This document shows, piece after piece, positions 12,001-24,000 of a DNA stretch of 64,000 bases. The stretch spans positions 339,251-403,250 of the forward strand of contig CAOLHI010001305.1 in the NCBI GenBank assembly GCA_948474755.1, written 5' to 3'. The stretch's first letter is position 1; every line of letters starts with the position of its first letter. The notes under the pieces were generated by a model. The model made no database searches, was not told where the DNA came from, and worked only from the letters and a program-made list of their open reading frames with translations. Source of the stretch: Ctenosaura bakeri. Lineage: Eukaryota; Chordata; Lepidosauria; Squamata; Iguanidae. A program made the position numbers and the translations under genes.

Positions 12001-15000
12001 AGTTAACATCCCCCCCACTATATCATGTGGTGGCTTTATATTTCATGTGTTTACTATGACTGTCATGATGACAAAAGATGTGAATAAAATACAAATTCAC
12101 CATCAGAATTATTACAGAAGCCATTCTGTGGGTTGTATTTTTCTACTTGTTTATTTTGTATGTGTTTGGAGATCTGTGAGTTTGCTGATACACGTAGTCT
12201 TGCTAATGTATGTTGCACTGATTCTAGCTATGGTTGCTATGGCCAACCCATCACCTAGGCATGCATCATCTTTCTGGCAGTGAGCCTCTGTTCTCAGCTA
12301 AACTGGCCCTTGGACAGTAGACGTGTAATCTCCCTCCAGGGCCATACTGAAAGCATTTACTAGTTTGGTAGAACCTGTCACAATCCATATACTGCTGGTG
12401 TAATCTTTGGAAGCTCATGGTCACTTCTGTACTATAATAAGGGGATAAAATAGGAGTTCATGGAGAATTTTATGTAGCACACTCCTGAAACTTTAGTGCA
12501 ACACAGTAAACTTTATTTTTTACTATCTTGCTTTCATTCATAAAAGTGATGGATGTTAGAAAGTAGTAATACTCTGGCAAAAGAGGGACAGTCTCTCCTA
12601 TGAGCACAAAGCAAGGTGTTAAAACATTTTTCAGATTAAAAATGCTGTACTGCTAAAGTACATAAAGAATGCTCTCTGCTCTGTCAACCTGCTTGATTTC
12701 TATGTTGGAAGCCCAGCAGTTTTACTTATTTTTTAATGTATGGAACACTGTCCAGTGCCTTTAATAAGTGAATGCTTTGCTTCCTACCTGTACAGTGTTG
12801 AAATGCAGCTCTGACTGCCCACTCACTTATATGGATAAAAGTTCTTTGTGGCCTATGCTGACCAAGCAGCCAGCTTTCAAAAAAGACATACAGGTATCAT
12901 ACATGTCTTTTTCTGAAAAAAACAAACAAACCCAACAACAACTGTAAAGAATGAAAGGAATTGCCTGCTTTTCATGTGGGCTTCATAGTAAGGGTAATTT
13001 TATGTCTTAGTTCCTTCAGGGTCACTTTCTGAGTTTAACTGATGTTCTTATTCAATAAGAGATGCAAAGAGTCTTGGGTCATTACTGAATTTACCTACGA
13101 ATTAGAGAGCAGTGTTTTATCCTAGATAAGCCCTTTTACTAAGAACATAAGAGCCCTTTTGGCTCAGACCAAGGAGTCCAGCACCCTGGTGTGTCAGTGT
13201 CTAACCAGGCACATTTTACAAGCCCACAAGCAGATATGAAAGCAAAATGTTCCTCACTGTTAGTCATTGAGCAACTAATGTTTGAATCTGCAGATCCCTT
13301 TTTTCTATTTTGAGCAGTGGATATATGGAGATTTTATAGGAACAGTTTTTCAACGGTATTTTCCAATCTCCAATTAGTATTGCTGCATTATGTGGCTACA
13401 AAATGGGTAATTTAAAAATGTATGTTACTGCTTTTAAATATATTGTGCTTTGATCATAGAACTCAACATTGCTGTAGGTGAAGGTACCAGGGCACTAGAC
13501 TATCCAGACACTGATCACGTTCCAACGTGCTTAATTTTATTAAGATTTTGGCATCCACAATGGGAGTGAGGAACCTTTGGCTCTCCAGATGTTTTGGACT
13601 AGGACTCTTTCATATGTTGAAGTTGAACAATATTTGGAAGATAAGTTTGCCCCAACACTGCCTTCGGTATAGTTGATTGCTAGACATTTTCTTGTCAGCT
13701 TCTTCTGAATCTTAAAACTTCTCAAGAATTCTGAAGGTAAAGGTGTGGGGAGATGATGTGATCCCAGTATTCAATTTATTTTGTGGACCTATTTTCAGTT
13801 GCAGTGAGAGAGCACACTTTAAGAATATTAGAGGTGGTAAATATCATATGAGAAAACAGCTTTCATTCGTCTCTGTATCAGTGGTGCTTTGAAGCTAGGA
13901 ACTGGTTAATTCCTTGTGCTCAAGACGGAAAGGTAAAGAAAGAAATCTGCTTCTACTGTGAGAAAACGAAGCTTTCTCCAGTCCCAGTCTTGGCTCTTTA
14001 CCTTGCTAACTCCAAGGGTAGTGGTCATTTTGTTCTCTATTGTACATTTTGTGTTATGGCCTGAAATAATTTATACAGCTCATTTATCCAACTTCTTCTG
14101 CCCAGAAGTTTTGGGGCATTATAACACCTGTTCTTGGGTAAATGTAATGCACCACTCTTAGACTTGCTGAGAGAAAGAAGTTGGAAGCATTTCTTCATCA
14201 GATGCATGAAGCAAAGATCTGCGGTGCTACAAGATCCCTTTGCGTACTGACATAGACTAACATGGCTGTGGCTAACAATCTGGCAGGTCACAGAATGTGT
14301 CAGATGGACTACAGCAGTAAATCATACACAGTCTGTCCTCCATATCCTCGGATTCTGTATCCCTGGATTCAGCCAAACCATGACTTGAAAGTACACCCCA
14401 AAAAATAAAAATTCCAAAAAGCAAACTTTGATTTTTGCCATTTTATATTAGAGATGCCAGTTTTATTCCACCATTGTACATAATGGGCCTTGAACATTCA
14501 TGAATTTTGGTGTCCATGGTGGTCCTAGAACTGAACTCTAGTGGATATGAAGTAAATGCCACTGTAAACAATGCTGTAAACTCCAGTGTTCTTCTTGCAT
14601 CTGATAAAGTAGATTTAATCTACAAAAGCTTATGCTGCCAGCTTCTTTCTCTTGAGTCCCAAAGGTGCTACAAGATCCCTTTGCATACCGATCCAGACTA
14701 AAATGACTGTGTCTGCATTCTGCCACTGTTAGACTTGTTTATGCTGTCAGTGTAAGGTATTTATTTTGAGCCCTACTATCATTTCCATTGGGTTCCTTAA
14801 GGGCTGTAACGATTAATTTCCACTTTCAATTTTATAATTCTTAGATACCAGTTGAAAAATTGTATTGGATACCTGGGAAGCTGTTAAGAAATTGTTGATA
14901 TTTGATCTAATGTAGTCTAAACATTGGGTAGAAAATGGGTGCTGTCTCTTCTCTAATTCTGATTATTATAATCGGTAAATGGATCTCATGCATGAATGTT

Positions 15001-18000
15001 CAATCCTCCATGTCTCTTTCTGATGTTTTCATAAGCCATTCTTTCAGCAGAGGGTAATCTGCAGAGATGGTACCTGGAAACATAGATTTATATCCTGAAT
15101 AAATGTAATTCATTTTTCATTCATGTGTTTATACATAAGGAAGGCTGCCAAAGAGTTTTAAGATTTCAGTTTGCTCAGCTTTATAAGAAGTGGCCAAGCT
15201 GTAAAACAGGAATTAGAAATCTTTTGGAGAGGGGTTTGGAAAGGTTAGATATAAACCTCTCCGCATGATTTTCAGTCCTCCTCTGCTTAGCTGCTTAGGA
15301 AACAGTTGAGCAGAGAGCAAGAGGAGCTATGGCTATCCAGTTCCAAGGGTGAGTTGCAGATGGAAGAGAGGTTGCTGCTGATCAGCAACTTGCAGGATTT
15401 TCATAGTGGATGCTGAGAAACAGTAGTCTCTTCTTCACTGTCCGGCAAGAAAGGATGATCCTGAGATGTGGATGTAGTCTTGACATGAGACCCTTGGGAG
15501 AATAAGGGAATTGTAGCCTTTGGGCTGAATAAGGGTTTCCTGTCGTGGTGAAAAAGAACTAGGTTTCTATAGTAGCAGAATAGAATGGATCACCCGGGGA
15601 ATCTGAAGGAGCTATGAGGCGGATAAGAGAGTATGACAGATGGAGGACCTGGTGACTTCATGAGGATTTTTGTTTAGGGCTGCTAGCCTTTTGAAGGTTT
15701 CAGAGACCACGTATATACATTCAAATTACACTGTGAAATGGGTAATGTTGAGGGTAAAGAGTTCCTCTTGATAATATCCACAGAAACAGTATCATGTGGT
15801 CGGTCTCTTTTTACTTTCTCAAAGTAACTATCTAAAGCTGTTAGCTACTCCTTAATTATCACATACATGGCTTTTATACTAATAAGTTGTTTGGATTTTT
15901 AAAGTGTGGCAGGTTAACTAGGGGAACCAGTTTCCATCCTCACATGCTAGGCAGCTTGCTTTAGTTGCAAACGAAGGTTCTTTGTGGTCTCTGTGACTCC
16001 CACAAATGGATTTACTGCGCCTGTGCAGTGCCTTATTCGGAACCTTCTAGAACTATTATGTGTTTTGGCAGAAGCTCCTCTTCCGCTGGCCTGTGTGTGA
16101 CCAGCCTGATTCCTGTTCAAAGCCTCAGTTTCTGTCATCTGCACCATAGCATCGTCAAAGGAACTATTGGTAACCTGTATCACTTCATTCTACTCTTTTT
16201 TTTTTTTGGTTTTGCACTAGACTTTGACTTTTAGACTGTGCTTTGCCACCTTGTCTTTTGGATCTTGATTTGGCTTTTGCTTTCAGACTCTGTCTTCGGT
16301 TGATTTGTCCTGTTTTTCAGCTATGTTTCTGGCTTGTGGATCTTTAGGAACTGTTTCTCTCAGGTTTACAGTACTTCCCAATTTGTTTAAAACATGTACT
16401 TCCTTTGGGGCTACAGTCCTTGAGATAGATGGGTATTTGTGCTGTCTATTGTGTCTAGGAGAAGGTCACAACATTGGGTCATAAGTGATGACCCCTCAAA
16501 CACATAAAACTTTTTGTCTCCATTGAAAATACTGCTATATGAGCAAGTCTAAATGGCTAAATAAGCCCTCTGATTCAGGACATGGTTCAGTTCCATGGTT
16601 CTTGTCTGCACTGGCTGCCTCCAGCTCCTTGGTCCATCTTGCTGTTATAAGGTTTTCACATGACTCACGTACTGTAGATGGTTCCAAGAAGCCTGCTTCC
16701 AATTCAGCAGTTAGAGCTGAGGAATTGTTGGTATTGATTCATGATGTTGAAATGGAGGCTCATTTTTGAACCCATCAACACTAGCACAATCTGTCAAAGT
16801 GGATGCTTTGTCCTCTTCTTTTTTTTAATTTTTTAATATTTTATTATAAAAGTAAACAAAAAAAGAAAAGAAAATACATGACGCGAAAACATAAAATGAA
16901 GAGAAAATTACAAAAAAAATTGCTTACATTACAATTTCTCTCCAACTCCATTTGCATAATATTACTTCTTCTTCGTGGTCTCTGTGCCTTCATACACTAG
17001 GAGCTTTAGCGCCTGCGCGGTAGTGTTCGGAAACTTCTAGAGCTTGTTCGCTTGGCGGGAACCCCTCCCCCACGCCGGTACTGCACATGCTCCTCCCGCC
17101 GAGCAGCGGTCTCTCCTCAGTTCTTTCTCGTCCGCCGTCGCGTACGGAAGGTTCTTCGGTTTGTTCCTCTGCTTTTGTGCTTGGCTTGCTGATTTCACGG
17201 TTTTTCAGACTTTTGGATTGTTTCTGACCTCTCCTTCGGACTTCCTATGTGGTTTTTGGTGATTTTCGGACTTTCCAATTGGCGTCTCGTCTTATGTCCG
17301 CGCTCTTCAAAAAGTGCGTGTCCTGTGGGCGCAAAGTTGCCCTCAACGACGGCCATAAGGAGTGTCTCTTTTGCTTGGGTGAGTCCCACAACACTCGGAC
17401 TTGCCCAATTTGCCGGGATTTTACTCCCCAGACTCTCCGCAACAGGTCCGCGAGACTTAAATCGTATTGTTGGGAGCAGTCTTTGCGGGCGATCGACGAG
17501 ACCTCCGTTTCCAAGATAGCCGAAAAGAAGACGACCACGCCATCGACGGTATCGGCGGCTGCCGTTCCGTCCACCTCGTCGGTATCGGGCTCGGTACCGG
17601 CGAGAACGCCGATCTCGGCGTTACCGAGGATCCCGAAGCTCTCGCCGGCTGCCAAGTCAGTGAAAGGATCCTCGACGGCGAGGAAGGCTGAGGCTCCTGT
17701 GAAGGAGACGCCTGCTAAGAAGCACCCTGCTCCGGACGGAGACAAGGGCAAGGAGAAGGAGAAGAAGAAGGAGGAGGAGAAGAAACGCTCCCCGGCTGGG
17801 GACGTTCGACCTCCCACTCCTCCTCCAACTCTGCAACCTTCCAAAGGGCGAGGCGAGTCCGTCGATCTCTCGGACGATGAGATCGAGGACGTTCCCCAAC
17901 AGCGCCCGGACTCGCCTGTGGTAGACCCTCCAACCCTGGTGGAGGAGCACCACCGCCCTTCCAGCCGTTGCAGGTCGGCCGACCTGCAGCAGAGAGAGCC

Positions 18001-21000
18001 CTCTGCTTCTCCGGAGCGGCGTTCTACTTCGTTCAGGTCCCGGTCCCGCTCTTCGGAGCGTCCAGTGGCCTCGCCGCCTCCTAGGGAGACTAGAGAGGAA
18101 CAACCTCGCTCGTCTGCCTCCAGATACACCTCGGCATCCTACGTGGCCAGGTACGCGAGGGAGTCTGAGTGGAGAGAGCGCCCGGCCTCTTACCGGTCAC
18201 ATTCTCCATCGTACCGGGATCGGTACCATCGTGACCCGAGACGCTGGGAGACCTTCCGGAGGTCCCGGTCACCTCGGAGACAGCGCGAATCACGCTCGCC
18301 TCGAGGAGAAGACGCTCGGTACCGTCGGCACCAAAGCCGTTCGCCGTCGGACCGCCGCTCCTTCAGCCGCTCTCCCTCGCCTCGATACCATAGGGCGAGG
18401 GAGCCTTCGCCTCGATATCGAGCGGTATCGCCACCTCCTAGGGTTACGGCTACGGCGACGCGCCCTACGGAGTCGGTGGTGACTGAGCAGGCTAAGACCA
18501 CATCAACCTGTCAGACTACGCCGGTCACCACCAGAAAGGTGAAGTCCGTGGTCAGCCAGCCCAAGCGTGATGCTGCCACTACCACCGTTCCGGCTGCGGA
18601 CAAACCCAAGAAGGCAGCACCCGCAACAACTGTGAAGGAGCCGGAAAGCGAGCGGCGAGAGGACTCACCGAGCTCGGAGTCGTACGACTCGAGCGCGGAG
18701 TCGGAGGTGTCTGAGGCGGCCTCCCAGGAGTCGCCTCCGCTGGGATTCGGGGAGCCGATCCCAGATTCAGCTCCAGAGGACGTCCACCAGTTCTCTGCGA
18801 TGCTGCTCCGCATGGCCTCTACCCTTGGCCTTAAGATCGCGGATGCGGAGCCGGAGGACGACGATCCCGTCTTCTCCATCTTCGAGGGGAAGCAACCTGC
18901 CGCGGCCCCGCTGCCTCTCCTGCCCCGGATCTCCAGAGTGGTGAAGGCCGCTTGGGATAGACCAGCCTCGGCGCAGCCGATACCGCAGCGTTTGGAGCAC
19001 CTCTATAGGGTGCAGAAGGATAACGCAGGTTATCTCTTCAACCACCCTGCACCGAACTCTGTGGTGGTCGAGTCGGCACAGACAAAAGGCACCGGCAGGC
19101 AGCATACCACCCCGCCGGATAAAGAAGGCAGAAAGTTGGACGCCTACGCAAGGAGGTTTTATTCTGCCGCCTCCTTGCAGATCAGACTGTCCAACACTCA
19201 GGCTTGCCTCGCGGCATACCTGAAAAAAGTGCTCGACCGCCTTCAACCGGCGATGGAGGCGATACCGGACGACATCCGTCAAGCCGCCTCGGTGATCTTC
19301 AACGAGGCCATATCCATCGCTCTGCAGCAGATGGCCTCCTCCCGGCACGCCGTGGAGATCGCCTCCCGGGTCATGGCGGGATCCATCGGCTTGCGCCGCC
19401 ATGCCTGGCTCCGACCGGCCGATATCCAAGAGGACACCCGAAGGAGGATCGAGGATCTCCCCTTCTGCGGTGAGGGCCTCTTCAATTCTACAACCGACCA
19501 GGCGCTGCACAATCTGGTGAAGGCGAGGTTGACTGCCAAAAAGATCGGGCTCCAGCCGGCCACGCAAGCCCGCAGGACCTCCACCTTCCGCCCATCCTGG
19601 CGACGATCCTCCACCTCGTCGTTCCAGCGCTCGGCCCAGTCCGGACAGTCAAGACCGTCCTCTGGCTCGTCGACCAGACGCACGTTTAGACGTCGCCCAG
19701 CTTCGTCTAAGAAGTCCTCCTCGGACGCGAAGTCTCGGTTTTGACATGTCTGGCAGGACCTACCAATACCCACTCTTCAGCCTACCATCTGCGCTCGGAG
19801 ACCGCCTGACTCTGGCTCGACACCTTTTGGAGTGGCAACATGTCACTACGGACTCTTGGGTGCTTTCCATCGTCCGTCTTGGCTACGCCATCGAGTTTCA
19901 CGATATTCCGCCTCGAGGCATTTACTACTCCACCCCGTCGAGTCCAGTCCTCCTGGAAGAGATCCAGTCCCTCCTCCAAAAAGGAGCGATCGAGCACCTC
20001 CCGCAAGAAGCCAAAACCACCGGCTTCTTCTCCAGGTACTTCATGGTACCGAAGGCCGACGGTACCCTCCGGCTGATCCTCGACCTCAGAGGGGTGAACT
20101 ACTACATCCGCCCCAAGAGGTTCAAGATGGTCACGATACCGTCGATCCTGCCCTTCCTGCATCGAGGGGGACTGGTTCGCCTCCATCGATCTCCGAGACG
20201 CATACTTCCACATTGCCATTCGCCCGCAGCACAGACGGTACCTCCGCTTCGCAGTCGACGACACCTGTTACCAGTACAAGGTGCTGCCGTTCGGACTCTT
20301 GACTGCCCCAAGGGTGTTCACCAAGTGCATGGCCCCGGTGGTATCTTTCCTGCGGACGAAGGGTGCTTCTGTCTTCCCTTACCTCGACGATTGGCTGTTG
20401 GTGGCGTCCTGCAAACAGAGACTTTACCACGACGTCCACATGACGTTGTCACTCCTGACTCGCCTTGGCCTACGAGTGAATCCGAAGAAGTCCCACCTCG
20501 AGCCGGCGAGGATCTTGGACTTCATCGGGGCAACGCTCAACTCAACCTCCCGCCAGGGCGTACCTGCCAGAGACTCGAGCTCAAACCCTGATCCGGGCCG
20601 CCGCTCACGCCCGTGCGGCCCCGACGTTATCTGCGAGGAGTGTCCAGCAGCTCTTAGGCTACATGGCTGCGACAACCGCTGTGACATATCTCGCCAGACT
20701 AAGAGCAAGACCTCTTCAACACTGGTTCGTCCACATATTCGACCCCCTGCGAGACGAACAGACACTCCGACTGCAGCTGCCGGAAGACGTCCGCTCTTCC
20801 CTCCGATGGTGGCAGTCGCGACGCAATCTGATGTCAGGGATGCCTTTCCAACAGCCGACACCGAAGGTGACGGTAACGACCGATGCCTCCCTGTATGGAT
20901 GGGGTGCCCACTGCGGCGATCTCAGAGTCCGCGACAGATGGACCGACGACGAGACCGCTCTCCATATCAATGCGCTGGAGCTGCTCGCCGTCTCGAAAGC

Positions 21001-24000
21001 GCTACGGGCGTTCCGCCACGTCGTAGCGGGGCACACGGTCCTGGTTCTGACAGACAATACCACCGCCGTCTGTTACATCAACAGACAAGGAGGGACTCAT
21101 TCCACGACCCTGCTCAACATCGCGCTCGACCTGTGGGAATGGTGCATTCGCCTGCACACGCATCCCGTGGCAGTTCACCTGGCCGGGCAGGAGAACACCA
21201 CGGCAGACGCCCTCAGCAGGGACACCTCATCCCATCACGAATGGTCTCTCTCCGGAGAGGCGTTCAGACTGACTCGAGACCGCTGGGGCGAACCATCCAT
21301 CGACCTCTTCGCGACCAGGGAAAATGCGAAGTGTCGCCGATTCTGTTCCAGAGCGGGCCACGATCGTGCTTCCATCGGGGACGCTTTCCAGTTTCCGTGG
21401 ACCGGGGAACTCCTCTACGCGTTCCCGCCGTTCCCGCTGCTCGGCCGGACGATATCGAAGATCCTCGCCGACCGAGCCGACGCGATCCTCGTAGCCCCGT
21501 ACTGGCCGAGGCAGCACTGGTTCACACCCCTGTTACGAGCTGCCCGAGGCGACCTGCTCCGGCTGCCACCGACGCCGGGCCTGCTCTCCCACTCCAGCGG
21601 CCGAGTCCTTCATCCGGACCTGCCACGCCTGGCCCTCCATGCCTGGAGGATATCGCACTAGACGATTCCGTGCTCGGTACCGTCCTCGTCGCAGCCAGGA
21701 AGGAATCCACCCGTCGCAACTATCAATACAAGTGGCGACGCTTCCTGACCTTCGCTAACGAGAGGAGTGAGCCGGTATCGCCTGCGGGACTCTCTACCGT
21801 CCTGCATTTCCTCCTGCACCTCCGGCAACAGGGTCTGGCGTTTCCATCCCTGAAGGTTTATCTCTCCGCGATCGTGGCATACCAACCGCCACGATCTGCG
21901 GCATCGGCCTTCTTCAGGAACGATACCGTTAAGCGGTTCCTGAAAGGACTTCATCATCTCTACCCGCCGGTATCGTCGCCGCTACCGCCGTGGTCCCTCT
22001 CGCTGGTGCTCTCGCAGCTGACGAAGCCGCCCTTCGAGCCGATGGCGACCTCGGATGACAGGCTCCTGCCCATGAAAACTGCCTTCCTGGTAGCGGTGAC
22101 CTCAGCGAGGCGAGCGGGTGAGATCACAGCTCTTCGGTCCGATGAGCCCTTCATGGTCTTCCACAGGGACAAGGTGGTCCTGAGACCTGACATCTCGTTC
22201 CTGCCAAAGGTGGTGTCCAGTTTCCATCTCAACCAGGACATCATCCTCCCTGCCTTCTTCCCGAACCCGACGACACCGTTGGAGCGGTCCCTCCACTCCC
22301 TGGACGTGCGTCGGGCATTGACTTTCTACAAGGACAGGACTGCTTCCTTCCGACAGACGCCGCATCTCTTTGTTTGCTATGGGCGACGTCGGAAGGGCCT
22401 AAAAGTGTCCACCCAGCGCTTCTCCAAGTGGGTGGTGAGGACTATTGAACTGGCGTATGAGCTCGCGAGGAAGCCTCCCGCCAGTCCTGCTTCGAGCCCA
22501 CTCCACCAGAGCGGTGGCTACTTCTGCGGCCCTCCTGCGAGGAGTTGACCTGCATGAACTCTGCCGTGTGGCGACCTGGTCCCAACCATCGACCTTCGTA
22601 CGCCACTACAGGCTCGACTGCCGGTCGCGCAGAGATGCCCGGTTTGGACGTGAGGTGCTGGCTTCCGTGCTGTAGGACCTGACCCGCCATCCGACCGGTA
22701 AGCTACACAGTCTCCTAGTGTATGAAGGCACAGAGACCACGAAGAAGAAGAACAGGTTGCTTACCTGTAACTGTGGTTCTTCGAGTGGTCATCTGTGCCA
22801 TCATACACACCCGCCCTTCCTCCCCTCTTTCTCAGGTCCCTGTAGGTTCTACGGCGGACGACAGAACTGAGGAGAGACCGTTGCTCGGCGGGAGGAGCAT
22901 GCGCAGTACCGGCGTGGGGGAGGGGTTCCCGCCAAGCGAACAAGCTCTAGAAGTTTCCGAACGCTACCGCGCAGGCGCTAAATCTCCTAGTGTATGATGG
23001 CACAGATGACCACTCGAAGAACCACAGTTACAGGTAAGCAACCTGTTCTTATTCAGTGTATTATAAATCACATTGAGTATATATTGTAATTATATATATA
23101 TCTGAATCTCATTCTAATTATACCCATTGTTATTAATTATTCCCATAATTAACATTTTCAGAATTTAACCTATTACTATTGCTAAGTGTACCCCATCCAC
23201 AGAGCCAATTAATTAACAGCTGGGAGATTCCCACCAAATCGCTGATTGTCTGATGTCCTTTTCCCATGACCAAGCAATCTTTCCTTCACCCTAAAACCTG
23301 TCTGACAAACACAGTTACTAGGCAGCCGATAGACCCTTTGTCACCTAATGCTAAAACCATCAGCTCATTCTGGACCTCATTGTCCACTCTGCAAAATCCA
23401 TTTTTTATTTGGCCAGAGAACTATTCACACATGTGCCTTGTATCTTGGTCACTCCATGGTGGCCCAAATAGGCCTGGTTTTCACCTCTTTTCCACCTCAC
23501 TGAAACTCTTAACTAAGACTTACTGCAGACTACAGAATGGATAAGTGAGACATACAGACATGGACACCTTAGGACTGGTGACTTGGAGGGTGTTTCTGTA
23601 GAGTTTCTTTCCACCGATTTGATGTATCATTGCAGCTGCACTTGGGCCTCCTACCCAGCAGTCTCATGCTTATAAATGGACGGAATTCATGTCCTTTTTG
23701 TTACCCAGGAGGATTTTTTCTGGATCAAGCACGAGTCCATCATGTGTTGGGGTTTCTTCTATTTCCGTCCAACAGAAGTCTGTCTCCTCCATCAAATGTT
23801 GCCTGTTGACAATTTCTACCAACTTCCAAATCCTTGACAAGCCTCCCTTCTCCTAGAAACCATTGGTTAGATGGTCTGAAAGGGCTACAAGAATCATCCA
23901 CAGGTGTTTGGAGCTTGTCCTTTCACATCTCTACAAAATCATTCAAGCCAATTTGTCTACTTACCTGGAAGGTGGCCTTGGTGGTAACATCTTCCAGACA

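Larger units (their letters stand above)
16965..23050 (+). mobile_element. Young DIRS-type tyrosine-recombinase retrotransposon, copy 1
   Basis: A 6.1-kb element with the DIRS plan: inverted terminal repeats (left 16965-17140, right 22851-23050), an internal complementary region (22712-22809) that matches both outer ends head to tail, and genes in the order gag, RT-RNase H-methyltransferase-like, tyrosine recombinase. DIRS elements integrate by a tyrosine recombinase from a circular intermediate and usually make no target duplication (established). The ends sit inside L1 sequence with no evident duplication, which fits. gag is uninterrupted; pol and recombinase are each broken only by single extra bases in short G or C runs. 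The element lies in RAD23B intron 5, in sense orientation. Close similarity to the copy at 52185 suggests recent activity. Confidence 0.92.

Noticed and set aside
12047..12283. Hydrophobic 78-codon frame in intron 5
   Set aside because: It could look like a small membrane protein, but it is a T-rich intron stretch without supporting context.
17245..18129. 294-codon minus-strand frame opposite gag
   Set aside because: It is Ser/Gly/Arg-rich and is the shadow of the Arg/Ser-rich gag codons on the other strand, with no motif of its own.
18767..19567. 266-codon minus-strand frame opposite gag
   Set aside because: It is a shadow of the gag C-terminal coding region with no recognisable domain.
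20281..22548. A single 755-codon open frame across the DIRS pol region
   Set aside because: It joins part of RT, then RNase H/MT read in a wrong frame, then the recombinase. It is open only because GC-rich coding DNA has few stops. It is not one protein.
22712..23050. CRISPR-like or satellite array from repeated words at the DIRS right end
   Set aside because: The repeats are inverted and explained by the DIRS internal complementary region and terminal repeat.
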